In this document: positions 33,956 to 42,190 of the stretch, piece after piece | Layout of the letters: every line of letters starts with the position of its first letter | How positions within the stretch are numbered: the stretch's first letter is position 1 | NCBI GenBank assembly: GCA_963700895.1 | Contig: CAVOZI010000021.1 | Location: forward strand, 62,001 to 126,000 | Source of the DNA: Anderseniella sp963700895 | Lineage (GTDB): Bacteria > Pseudomonadota > Alphaproteobacteria > Rhizobiales > Aestuariivirgaceae | DNA length: 64,000 bases | Direction of reading: 5' to 3' | Made by a program: the position numbers and the translations under genes | Notes under the pieces: generated by a model | The model's input: the letters and a program-made list of their open reading frames with translations, nothing else | Told to the model about the DNA's origin: nothing | Database searches by the model: none

Positions 33956-34965
33956 CAGGATGGGTAACGCTTCTGGATTTCATCGACGATGGGGCCGATG
34001 CCGGTACGGATCGGATCGACGCAAGGCAGGCCATGTTCCTTTGCCATCGTCTCCATGTAGACCCTGGCATCTTCCTCGGACAGCTTCTGCGTATTGATGC
34101 ACAGCCCCACGCACTGGATGTCCGGGTTTGTCAACTGGCCCTCGACGATGGTGCGGTCAATAACCTGCTGGATGGTGGGCAGCGGGTGTTCGACGCCGCG
34201 CATCCTGGTGCGGGTGGGTTCATGGCAGACCACGAAACAGTCTGGCTGCGCGCCGTGCAGCAGGCCCAGCGTCACGCCGGCGAAGGAGGGGTGGAACAGC
34301 GAGCCCTGGCCTTCGATGCAGTCCCAGTGGTCGTCGTCGTTGGCCGGTGAAATCCACTCGGCAGCACCCGAGATGAAGTCGGCGATGACGGCGTCCAGCG
34401 CCACGCCACGGCCGGAGATCAGCACGCCGGTCTGGCCGGTGGCGCGGAAGTCGGACTTCATGCCGCGCTTCTGCATTTCAACGTCGAGGGCGAGGGCTGT
34501 GTACTTCTTGCCGACCGAGCAGTCTGTGCCGACCGCGAGGACCCGCTTGCCGGACCGCTTCGTGCCCTTGCCGGTGGCGAAGGAGATGTCGGAGAAGCGA
34601 ACGTCGTGCAGCTTGGCGCCGTGCTTTGCGGCGGCCTCGGCGATTGCCGGGATGGAAGACAGGCGCTTGTGCAGGCCGGTGGCCACGTTCATGCCGGCCT
34701 CGATGGCCTTGACGATCTCGGCGACCCAGTGGTCCGGCAGCACGCCACCGGCATTCACAACGCCGACGACCATGGTGCGCGCGCCCTTGGCCACGGCTTC
34801 CTCGATGGACATGTCGGCAAGGCCGGTGTCGGCCTGGCAGTTGGGCAGACGCATCTGGCCAATGCACCACTCGGGGCGCCAGTCGACCACGCCTTGTGCG
34901 GTCTTGGCGGCCAGCTGGTCGTGCACGTCACCGAGAAACAGGAGATAGGGGCGTTCGATGTCCAT
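33955..34965 (-). CDS. dgcN: DgcN, D-glutamate N-acetyltransferase (DUF1611 family)
   Basis: 336 residues of the DUF1611 family. N-terminal Rossmann-like half and a C-terminal P-loop domain with VGTDCSVGKKYTA (nucleotide-binding loop) followed by TGQTGVLISGRGVALDAV. Reported DgcN proteins acetylate D-glutamate before racemisation by DgcA. Translationally coupled to dgcA. D-amino acids from peptidoglycan would be the natural source. Confidence 0.88.
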   Translation of the reverse strand: MDIERPYLLFLGDVHDQLAAKTAQGVVDWRPEWCIGQMRLPNCQADTGLADMSIEEAVAKGARTMVVGVVNAGGVLPDHWVAEIVKAIEAGMNVATGLHKRLSSIPAIAEAAAKHGAKLHDVRFSDISFATGKGTKRSGKRVLAVGTDCSVGKKYTALALDVEMQKRGMKSDFRATGQTGVLISGRGVALDAVIADFISGAAEWISPANDDDHWDCIEGQGSLFHPSFAGVTLGLLHGAQPDCFVVCHEPTRTRMRGVEHPLPTIQQVIDRTIVEGQLTNPDIQCVGLCINTQKLSEEDARVYMETMAKEHGLPCVDPIRTGIGPIVDEIQKRYPS

Positions 34966-35095
34966 CTTTCAACTCATGCAATCTGTGTGGAGAAGGCGGC
35001 ATTTAGCATGGTGAATGCTGCACTGCGCAAGAGGGCAGTGCGGCATGGGCGCTGGTGCCAGTTTGCATGGCTTCATGCCAGGCATTGCAGGGTGT

Positions 35096-35115
35096 GCCCC
35101 GGCTTTCGCCGGGGC
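35096..35115. repeat. GC-rich palindrome between dgcN and the giant coiled-coil gene
   Basis: GCCCCGGC-tttc-GCCGGGGC, an eight-base perfect stem within the flanks GTGT and GACGAT. This resembles the dispersed intergenic palindromes of Alphaproteobacteria. It sits 24 bases beyond the stop of the minus-strand gene and may end its transcript, although there is no T run. Confidence 0.45.
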
Positions 35116-35138
35116 GACGATTGCGGGTGAAGATGACC

Positions 35139-38100
35139 CTAGTGCTTCACGCGGCCTGCGGCCTCGGCCAGCATCAGGTAGACCTTGCCGGTTTCCGACG
35201 CCAGGCACTGGTCGACCAGTTCCTCGCCCGCCTCTGTTGCGGCGATCGTGTCGAGCAGTCGCTCGAACAGGCGGATGAAGCCGTCCACGCGCTGACGAAC
35301 CAGCCGTTCGTCGCGATAGCCGGTGCGCACCTGGTCCATCAGCTTGCGGCCGCGGCCCTGGAACAGGCGATGGGTGTAAACCTGCGTCACGCCCTCGCGA
35401 TAGGTCTTCTCCAGGTCCTTCGGCAAGCCGCCCTGCAGCGCTTCGTACACGTCGCGCGAGGCCGCGTTGAGCTTGGCAACCAGCGCCTCGGTTTCGCGGC
35501 TCGGCGACTTGCGCGCCGCGGCTGAGCGGCTGGCAGAGGTCTCAGGCTCGGCTTCGCCGGACAGCAGGCCGCCGAGGAAACGGCTCATCGACGGCTTGTC
35601 GCTGCCAGACCGGGCAGAAAGGGTGTCGTCCTGCGAAGGTTCGCTGCGCTCGGTTTTTCTGGCACCTGACGTCCGCGAAGCAGCGAGGGACGCAGATGCC
35701 TCAGTTTTTCCCGGCGAACGCCCCCGGCCCTCCGGCGGTATGTAGATGCCGGGACCCGACATCGACAGGGAAGTGGACTGGCGCTTGACCACGTCAGCCA
35801 GGGCGTTGAGCGCGGTGATCTGGTCGGCCACGACCTTGCGCATGGCATCGGCGGACGAGCGGGTTTCAGCCGGCAGTTCCAGTACGGCCCGGCGCAGTTC
35901 TGTGCGGGCGAACTCGATCTCGCGGACCACGTTGGCGGCGGCCTCGCGCATCTCGTCGGCGGTGGAGGAGAACTCCTCCGTAGAGCCGGACATGGTGGAG
36001 TTGAGCTGGCGAACCACTTCCTTGTGCTGCGCCATGATGTTGCGGGCGGCGCGGCTTACCTGCTCGTCGGAGATCGCCTCGATCTTCTTGATCTCTTCCT
36101 GCAGCTGGTCGGACGCGGCAGAGAACTGCGACGCCATCAGGCGGCCAAGTTCGTCGGTGCGGCCATTGGCGTCGGTCAGCGACTGCTCCACGCGCTCCAG
36201 ATAGCGGGCCATGATGCCGTCGACTTCCTCGGACTTCTTGCCAAGTTTCGTCAGCAGTTCGGCCATCTGGGTGTCGCGGGTGTCCATCAGCCGGTCGATG
36301 CGATCGTTGAACACCTGCACGGCCCGCTCCACCTTGGCGGCTGTGCCGTCGAGACGCTCGGAGATCTTGCCGGAGGTGGCGTCAAGGCGGCCCACCAGCG
36401 AAGTCGAGACGGTGTCGATGCGCTGGTCGAGTTCACCGGCGGTTTCCTTGAGTGCGTCGGTGAGCAGCGTATACGCCTGGTCGAGATTGGTGGAAAACTT
36501 CGCCCCGGTTTCCTCAAGGCGGCGGGAGGCTTCGCCGGCGCGGGTCTCGAGCTCTCCGGCAGAGGAATTGAGCCTGCCGATGATGTCGGAGGCGTGACCC
36601 TCGAAGCGGCCGGATATGGCTTGCGTGCTTTCCTCGAGACTGTCTGCAAACGAGGTCGATGCACGGCCAAGTTCGCCGATCAGTTCGCGGGATGCGCCGT
36701 CGAGGCCCTCTGCGAAGGCGGTACGGGCGGTGCCGAGCTCGTTGAACACGCGTTCGGCGCGCTCGTCGAGCATCTTCGAGAACGCCTCGCCGGCACTGTC
36801 CATGCGGTTGATGACGTCGCTGGTCATCTCTTCCAGCAGGGTGTTGGCAAGGTCGAAGCGCTTGCCCATGTCGCGCGAGTTGGCTTCAAGGCGCATGAAC
36901 ATCGCCTCGCCGGATTTCTCCATGGTCTCGGCAACGTCCTGCGTGGTCTTCTCGAAGCGCGAGGCCATCTCGGTGTTGGCCTTCTCGACGTGGGCGTACC
37001 ACTGGGCGGTGGTCGAGTCGAGCTGGCCGGACATGCCCTCGATCTGGGTGAGCACGGTGCCGGAGCGTTCCTCCATCTGGCTCATCAGCGAGGTCATGGT
37101 GTCGGCCACGCTGTCGAGACGTGTAGTCAGGTCAGCCGAAGTGGTGTCGAGGCGGTCGGTGAGCAGCAGTGACACTTCGTCAAGACGGCTGGTCATGGCG
37201 CCCGACGAAGAATCGAGGCGGTCGGCCAGCGCGTTGGCGGTAGAGTCGAGCTTGCCGGTCATCTCGACCGAGGCTTCGTCCAGCACGTTGGCGATGCGCA
37301 AGGTGGCATCCTCGAGCCTGCCTGTCAGTTCGCCGGCATTGCTGTTGAGGCGCTCGGACAGCGAGCGGGTGGTCGTCTCCAGCTTGCCTGTCAGGTCTGC
37401 CGAGGTGCTGTCCAGCAGTTCGGCCAGCGCAGTGGTGGCATGCTGAAGCTTGCCGGTCAATTCGGCGGACGACGTGTTCAGACGTTCCGTCAGCGCCGAG
37501 GTGGTCTTGTCGAGGTTGCCGGTCATGCCCAGAGAGGCCTGGTCGAGCAGTTCTGCCATGCGCGAAGTGGCGCTTTCGAGGCGAACCGCCACGGCGTCGG
37601 AGGTTTCCTCGATCTGGCCGGACAGCCGCGCCGTCGACTCGTCGATGTGGCCCGACATCAGCGAGGTGGCGGTCTCGACACGGTTGAACAGGGTGCCGGC
37701 CGAGGTTTCCAGCTTGCCGGTGATCTCGTCGGTAATAGTCTCGAAACGCTTGAACAGGTCGCCGGAGGCCTTTTCCAGGGTGCCGGTCATCTTGCCGGAC
37801 ACGTCTTCCATGTAGGTGTAGACCTCGTCGCGGGCGGTGGCGACGTTCTGCACAAACTCTCCCGAGATCGACAGCAGCTTCTCGGTCAGCGAGTCGCCAG
37901 ACAGGTCGAGTTGTTCGCCGACGGCGGCAGACGCCGCGGTCAGGCGTTCGGTGACCTTCTCCACCGAAGCATTGAGCAGGTTGGCCATTTCGCCGGTGGA
38001 GCCCTCGAGCCGGTTGGCAACACCGGTGCCTGCCTGCTCGATGGCCTGGGAGACCTTCTGGCCGCTTTCGTTGATGTAATCGAGCAGCGCCTCGGAGGAA

Positions 38101-39764
38101 ATCTCGGTATTGCGGGCGATCTCTTCGCCAGAGGCGCGAAGCCGCTCGGCCACCTTGACGCTGGTGGTTTCGAGGCTTGAGGCCACCGTCTCGCCGGTCG
38201 TCTGAAGGCTTTCGACCACGTTGTTGCCGGCCGACTGCACCCGGTCGGTAACCTCGGTGCCCACTTCATTGAGGTTGCGCAGCACCACTTCGGAGGTGAC
38301 CTGGACAGACTGGGCCACATCGTCGCCGACTGTCTTGAGCTGGCCGACGATGGCGTCGGACGTCGACTGCATCGTGGTCACGACATTGCCCGACGTCGAG
38401 CGAATGCTGTCCGAGACGGTATCGCCGGCGGAACTGATCAGGTTGGCGTTTTCCTGAGCCACGGTCCGCAGCTGTTCCGCAACGCTCGCCGAGGACGTCT
38501 CGACGGTCTGCACCACCTCGCCCGAGGCAGAGCGGATGTTGCCGGTAACGTCGTCGCCAACGGAGCGCAGCAGGCCTGCGGTCTCCTGCGCTGCGCCACG
38601 CAACTGGCCGGACATCGATGCGGTGATCTCCTCCAGCCCGCCGGACACTTCGCCGCGAACGGCGCGCAATTCTTCGAGGCTCTCGCGGATGGAGCCGGAG
38701 ACGCTGCCCTCGAGCATGCGCAGGCTGTCGCCAAACTGCATGCCTTCGGCATTCAGTCGCTGGGCGGTATCCTGCATCACCGACACCTGGTTCGATACGT
38801 TGTCGGAGAACAGGCGCATCTCGGAAACCAGGGTGCCCGACATTTGCTCCATGCGAGCGGTCTGGCCGGAAATCTCGGTGCCGACATAGCTGGCGCGGCT
38901 GGAAATCTCGTCCACGGTGTGGGCCAGTTCGGCGGTGGTGTTCTTGAGGTTGTGCTCAAGGGCAGCCAGCGTCGACGAGGCGTTGGCGATCAGACCGGAG
39001 AGGCCCTGGGTGTTCTCTTCCAGGCGGCCGAGCAGGGGCTGCGCCTCGCTGCCGATCACGAGGCCGGTCTCGTGCAATGCGTTGCGCTGGCGTTCGAGGC
39101 CTTCGAGCATCAGCCGGATGCGTTCTTCGTTGGCGCCGAAGGCGCGCTCGATGTTGGCCACTTCCTTGTGGATCACGCCTTCGAGTTCGGAGGCGCGCTG
39201 TACTGCGTGTTCAACGCCGCCGACCAGCTGATCGACCTCGCGTCGGACCAGTTGCGAGACCGAAGACAGGCTTTCGGTAGCGATGTCCTGCGGACGCACG
39301 AGGCGCATGGCCGTCTGCATCAGCGCCTGCGAGACATTGTTCATCTGGTTGGCGCGATAGATCAGGTAGCCGATGGTGAGGAAACCTGCGGCCGGCACCA
39401 GCGCAATCATCAAGGTGCGCATTGTAACGGGCAGGTTCTCGAAGCTGAACGGGCTGCCGAGCTGGGCAAGGGCGGGAACGTAAAGCACGATCCAGATCAT
39501 CAGCCACACCATCGACACGACCACTGCGGTCCAGATCGGCGTTGTCGAGGTGCGCCGGCGGATGGCGCTCAGCGAATTGGCGACGGAGGCGTCGTTCTCA
39601 TTGGCGGGGTGGCCGCGCAGCATTGCTTCACGGCGGCGCTGCTCGCGCGTTTCCAAGCGGCGGCGCTCCATGGCCTCCTGCTGCACCTGCTGGTCGTCGG
39701 CTTGTTCAGCAGGCCGCCGGGTGCGGCGCGATGCGCGGCGCGGCTGGTTGACTTCACTCGACAT
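35139..39764 (-). CDS. Growth-pole-ring (GPR/RgsE)-like membrane-anchored helical repeat protein
   Basis: 1541 residues. Basic, glutamine-rich N-terminus (1-75), two membrane helices (about 78-100 and 116-136), then more than 1100 residues of amphipathic helix with apolipoprotein-like 11/22-residue repeats (nine near-perfect ones at 37077-37670), a Ser/Ala/Arg-rich linker (about 1340-1420) and a conserved helical C-terminus (VYTHRLFQGRGRKLMDQV). This is the architecture of the Rhizobiales GPR protein of Agrobacterium and RgsE of Sinorhizobium, which form a ring at the growing pole; those are longer (about 2100 residues). ATG 39764 preferred over TTG 39782. Divergent from an Hpt gene. Confidence 0.85.
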   Translation of the reverse strand: MSSEVNQPRRASRRTRRPAEQADDQQVQQEAMERRRLETREQRRREAMLRGHPANENDASVANSLSAIRRRTSTTPIWTAVVVSMVWLMIWIVLYVPALAQLGSPFSFENLPVTMRTLMIALVPAAGFLTIGYLIYRANQMNNVSQALMQTAMRLVRPQDIATESLSSVSQLVRREVDQLVGGVEHAVQRASELEGVIHKEVANIERAFGANEERIRLMLEGLERQRNALHETGLVIGSEAQPLLGRLEENTQGLSGLIANASSTLAALEHNLKNTTAELAHTVDEISSRASYVGTEISGQTARMEQMSGTLVSEMRLFSDNVSNQVSVMQDTAQRLNAEGMQFGDSLRMLEGSVSGSIRESLEELRAVRGEVSGGLEEITASMSGQLRGAAQETAGLLRSVGDDVTGNIRSASGEVVQTVETSSASVAEQLRTVAQENANLISSAGDTVSDSIRSTSGNVVTTMQSTSDAIVGQLKTVGDDVAQSVQVTSEVVLRNLNEVGTEVTDRVQSAGNNVVESLQTTGETVASSLETTSVKVAERLRASGEEIARNTEISSEALLDYINESGQKVSQAIEQAGTGVANRLEGSTGEMANLLNASVEKVTERLTAASAAVGEQLDLSGDSLTEKLLSISGEFVQNVATARDEVYTYMEDVSGKMTGTLEKASGDLFKRFETITDEITGKLETSAGTLFNRVETATSLMSGHIDESTARLSGQIEETSDAVAVRLESATSRMAELLDQASLGMTGNLDKTTSALTERLNTSSAELTGKLQHATTALAELLDSTSADLTGKLETTTRSLSERLNSNAGELTGRLEDATLRIANVLDEASVEMTGKLDSTANALADRLDSSSGAMTSRLDEVSLLLTDRLDTTSADLTTRLDSVADTMTSLMSQMEERSGTVLTQIEGMSGQLDSTTAQWYAHVEKANTEMASRFEKTTQDVAETMEKSGEAMFMRLEANSRDMGKRFDLANTLLEEMTSDVINRMDSAGEAFSKMLDERAERVFNELGTARTAFAEGLDGASRELIGELGRASTSFADSLEESTQAISGRFEGHASDIIGRLNSSAGELETRAGEASRRLEETGAKFSTNLDQAYTLLTDALKETAGELDQRIDTVSTSLVGRLDATSGKISERLDGTAAKVERAVQVFNDRIDRLMDTRDTQMAELLTKLGKKSEEVDGIMARYLERVEQSLTDANGRTDELGRLMASQFSAASDQLQEEIKKIEAISDEQVSRAARNIMAQHKEVVRQLNSTMSGSTEEFSSTADEMREAAANVVREIEFARTELRRAVLELPAETRSSADAMRKVVADQITALNALADVVKRQSTSLSMSGPGIYIPPEGRGRSPGKTEASASLAASRTSGARKTERSEPSQDDTLSARSGSDKPSMSRFLGGLLSGEAEPETSASRSAAARKSPSRETEALVAKLNAASRDVYEALQGGLPKDLEKTYREGVTQVYTHRLFQGRGRKLMDQVRTGYRDERLVRQRVDGFIRLFERLLDTIAATEAGEELVDQCLASETGKVYLMLAEAAGRVKH
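37077..37670 (-). repeat. Nine tandem 22-residue (66-base) repeats in the GPR-like gene
   Basis: Nine in-frame units of 22 residues each, with a consensus close to xSxELTGKLExTTxALAERLDx. The last two residues before each new unit are usually LD/LN plus S/T/E. 22-mers made of two 11-mers are typical of lipid-associating apolipoprotein helices. The DNA copies have diverged, so selection on the protein rather than recent duplication maintains the period. Confidence 0.85.
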
Positions 39765-40148
39765 GACTATGCTTCCCCGCAACTAAATCACTTACATCAA
39801 CCAGACACACCGCACCGGAACTTCCGGCGGCCTCCGGGCTGTCTGACGACCGATTATCCCACGCGGCGGATGAAACACGAATCCCGAAGCTGGCGCCAGT
39901 ACACCTTTATAGTGCGCTTGCGGCGGCATAGAGACGGAGTCCCACCCGTGCGTCCAACGATAAACCTTAATGCAAAAGCCATGGCGGTTCGACGCAAAAT
40001 CCGGATATCAACTTCTATTTCTGCACAATTGGTTAATGCGATGCTCGGAAATGAATCGAATTTGAACGGTTTTTGCAACCAGTCTTACGCATGTTTGGCC
40101 CACAATTCGCGCCGGGATGGAGCAGGGACGGCCGATGGAGAGTTTCGC
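39765..40148. promoter_or_regulatory. Divergent control region between the GPR-like gene and the Hpt gene
   Basis: 384 bases without a gene. Contains two GANTC (CcrM methylation) sites, GAATC at 39881-39885 and 40053-40057, and a TGGTTAA (40030-40036, TTAACCA on the minus strand), which is a CtrA half-site. The GC content drops here (40000-40080). Shine-Dalgarno GGAG at 40137-40140 serves the Hpt gene. No hairpin or extra ORF was recognised. Confidence 0.45.
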
Positions 40149-40517
40149 GTGCACAATCAGCAACAGACAAGGCACGATGCGTCCAGGCATGGCGCGGACG
40201 TTATCGATTTCGATCATCTTGACCAGTACACCCTGGGCGATGCGGACTTGCAGGGCGAATTGCTGCGTCTGTTCAGCATCCAGCTTGAAAACCAGCTTGC
40301 CGAACTTTCAGCCTGCGCCGACGCTGGCGCATGGAAACAGGCCTCGCACACACTCAAAGGTGCTGCCCGGGCGGTGGGCGTTTGGCAAGTGGCCGACGTG
40401 GCGGAGCGGCTTGAAACGGCCGGCTTCGACGGCGGGGCGGGCGATGCCCGCGACCTCGAGGACCTGCGAAAGGCCCGCGACGCCTTCGTGGTTGAACTTG
40501 CCCGGCTGGCAGGCTAA
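40149..40517 (+). CDS. Hpt-domain phosphotransfer protein
   Basis: 122 residues from a GTG start (40149) with GGAG eight bases upstream. A single histidine-phosphotransfer four-helix domain: LSACADAGAWKQASHTLKGAARAVG carries the phospho-accepting His in the HTLKGAA motif. Acts as an intermediate between a hybrid histidine kinase and a response regulator; no kinase is in the window. It is divergent from the growth-pole protein gene, so a link to cell-cycle phosphorelay is possible but unproven. Confidence 0.85.
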   Translation: MHNQQQTRHDASRHGADVIDFDHLDQYTLGDADLQGELLRLFSIQLENQLAELSACADAGAWKQASHTLKGAARAVGVWQVADVAERLETAGFDGGAGDARDLEDLRKARDAFVVELARLAG

Positions 40518-40628
40518 CGCGGCGCCACAGGCGAGATGGCGCCGCCAGGTTCACTCCAAACCCTTGTGACGATCCGTTTCCTATTGTCGCACAAGTGCGT
40601 CACGGGTGCAGTTCCGCAATGGTTTCTG

Positions 40629-40657
40629 TTGCATTTTCGGCCCATCCGGCCTAGCTA
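40629..40657 (+). promoter_or_regulatory. Predicted promoter of the ferredoxin operon
   Basis: TTGCAT (40629-40634), 17 bases, TAGCTA (40652-40657). The predicted start point is about 15-20 bases before the 18-base palindrome. Consensus prediction only. Confidence 0.35.
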
Positions 40658-40680
40658 CAAGGCTGGGAAATATTGAGTGT

Positions 40681-40698
40681 ATGCAAACAAGTTTGCAT
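40681..40698. promoter_or_regulatory. Perfect 18-base palindrome upstream of the ferredoxin gene
   Basis: ATGCAAAC-AA-GTTTGCAT: perfect 8-base arms with a two-base centre, 26 bases before the ferredoxin ATG and just downstream of the predicted promoter. This layout fits a repressor roadblock site of the LacI/TetR/GntR kind. The regulator is unknown. Confidence 0.6.
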
Positions 40699-40723
40699 CA
40701 CGTGCAGTAAACCGGAAAGCGAC

Positions 40724-41044
40724 ATGGCGAAGATCACCTTCATTGAACACAATGGCACCGAACACACCGTCGAGGGCGACAACGGCATGTCCGTCATGGA
40801 AGTGGCCGTAAAGAACATGGTGCCAGGCATCGATGCCGACTGCGGCGGCGCGTGCGCCTGCGCCACCTGCCACGTTTACCTGCAGGGCGAATGGGCCGAG
40901 AAGCTGGTCGAACGGTCCGAGATGGAAGAAGACATGCTCGACTTCGCTTTCGACGTGAAGGACTTATCGCGCCTGTCCTGCCAGATCCGCGTGTCCGACG
41001 ACATTGACGGCCTCGTGCTGCGGGTTCCCGAAAAGCAGTTCTGA
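40724..41044 (+). CDS. [2Fe-2S] ferredoxin, adrenodoxin type
   Basis: 106 residues. Cluster ligands C40, C46, C49 and C86 (DCGGACACATCHVY, LSCQIR), with an extra C44 inside the loop. The vertebrate-type/FdVI family passes electrons to cytochrome P450 or other oxygenases, or to FeS assembly. A ferredoxin-NADP reductase gene follows after 55 bases, making a complete NADPH electron chain. No P450 in the window. Confidence 0.95.
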   Translation: MAKITFIEHNGTEHTVEGDNGMSVMEVAVKNMVPGIDADCGGACACATCHVYLQGEWAEKLVERSEMEEDMLDFAFDVKDLSRLSCQIRVSDDIDGLVLRVPEKQF

Positions 41045-41099
41045 GCAGCGGCGACCGGTCCCGGCTGCCTATCCACAATTCTTGAAGGAGACCTCGCCG

Positions 41100-42128
41100 A
41101 TGACAGCACAGGCGATTGAAACCGATGTCGTGATCGTTGGAGCTGGCCCGTGCGGGCTGTTCGCGATCTTCGAGCTGGGCCTGCTCGACATCAAGTGCCA
41201 CGTGGTCGACATTCTCGACAAGCCGGGCGGCCAGTGCGCCGAGCTGTACCCGGAAAAGCCGATCTACGACATTCCCGCGCTGCCGATCGTAACCGGCCAG
41301 GAACTGACCGACCGGTTGCTGGAACAGGCGGCTCCGTTCAATCCGGCCTACCACTACAACCAGATGGTCACCGGCCTGAACCGCAAGGACGACGGCTCCT
41401 TCGAACTGGAAACCGATGGCGGGCTCAAGTTTCACTGCAAGGTGGTGGTCATTGCGGCCGGCGGCGGCAGCTTCCAGCCGAAGAAGCCGCCGATCCCCGG
41501 CATCGAGGGCTACGAAGGAACCAGCGTGTTCTATTCGGTCAAGCGGATGGAGGATTTCCGCAACAAGGACATCCTGATCGTCGGTGGCGGCGACTCGGCG
41601 CTGGACTGGGTGAACAACCTGCAGCCGCTGGCCAACTCCATGACCCTGCTGCACCGGCGCGATGAATTCCGCGCCGCCCCTGACAGTGTGAACAAGATGC
41701 GCGAGCTGGTGGCGTCGGGCAAGATGAACCTGCACATCGGCCAGGTGACCGGCCTCAAGGGCGACAATGGCGTGCTGAGCGCGGCGACCGTCAAGGGCAA
41801 GGACGGCGAGTTCGACGTTGCCTGCAACACCATGCTGCCGTTCTTCGGGCTGACCATGAAACTGGGTCCGGTGGCCGACTGGGGGCTGAACCTGGAAGAA
41901 AACCTGATCCCGGTGGACACCGAAAAGTTCTCCACCTCAGAGAAGGGCATCTTTGCCATTGGCGACATCAACCATTATCCGGGCAAGCTGAAGCTCATCC
42001 TGTCGGGCTTCCACGAGGCCGCGCTGATGGCGCAGGAAGCCTTCCGCATCATCAATCCGGGCGAGCGTTTGCTGTTCCAGTACACCACGTCGTCATCGAA
42101 CCTGCAGAAGAAGCTCGGTGTGGCGTGA
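41100..42128 (+). CDS. Ferredoxin-NADP+ reductase, thioredoxin-reductase-like type
   Basis: 342 residues. FAD motif VVIVGAGPCGLFAI (10-22), NADPH motif ILIVGGGDSALDW, and the C-terminal GDINHYPGKLKLILSGFHEAAL. It lacks the redox CxxC of thioredoxin reductase, as in the YumC-type FNR family. The start at 41100 has GAAGGAG upstream. Likely partner of the preceding ferredoxin. An 11-base hairpin after its stop may terminate it. Confidence 0.94.
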   Translation: MTAQAIETDVVIVGAGPCGLFAIFELGLLDIKCHVVDILDKPGGQCAELYPEKPIYDIPALPIVTGQELTDRLLEQAAPFNPAYHYNQMVTGLNRKDDGSFELETDGGLKFHCKVVVIAAGGGSFQPKKPPIPGIEGYEGTSVFYSVKRMEDFRNKDILIVGGGDSALDWVNNLQPLANSMTLLHRRDEFRAAPDSVNKMRELVASGKMNLHIGQVTGLKGDNGVLSAATVKGKDGEFDVACNTMLPFFGLTMKLGPVADWGLNLEENLIPVDTEKFSTSEKGIFAIGDINHYPGKLKLILSGFHEAALMAQEAFRIINPGERLLFQYTTSSSNLQKKLGVA

Positions 42129-42154
42129 CGCAGGCCGGCATTACGGATTAGGAT

Positions 42155-42190
42155 CGGGCGCATGAACACAACTCATGCGCCCGTTTCGTT
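42155..42190 (+). terminator. Terminator-like hairpin overlapping the Crp/Fnr gene start
   Basis: CGGGCGCATGA (42155-42165) pairs perfectly with TCATGCGCCCG (42173-42183) around a seven-base loop and is followed by TTTCGTTT. The left arm contains the ATG (42162-42164) of the next gene. It may end the reductase transcript and, in a longer transcript, would hide the start codon. Confidence 0.6.

Noticed and set aside
36024..37172. Long open frames antisense to the giant repeat gene (also 37440-38180 and 38844-39760)
   Set aside because: They are low-information shadows of the GC-rich, repetitive minus-strand gene, with His/Gly/Arg-rich composition and no family match.
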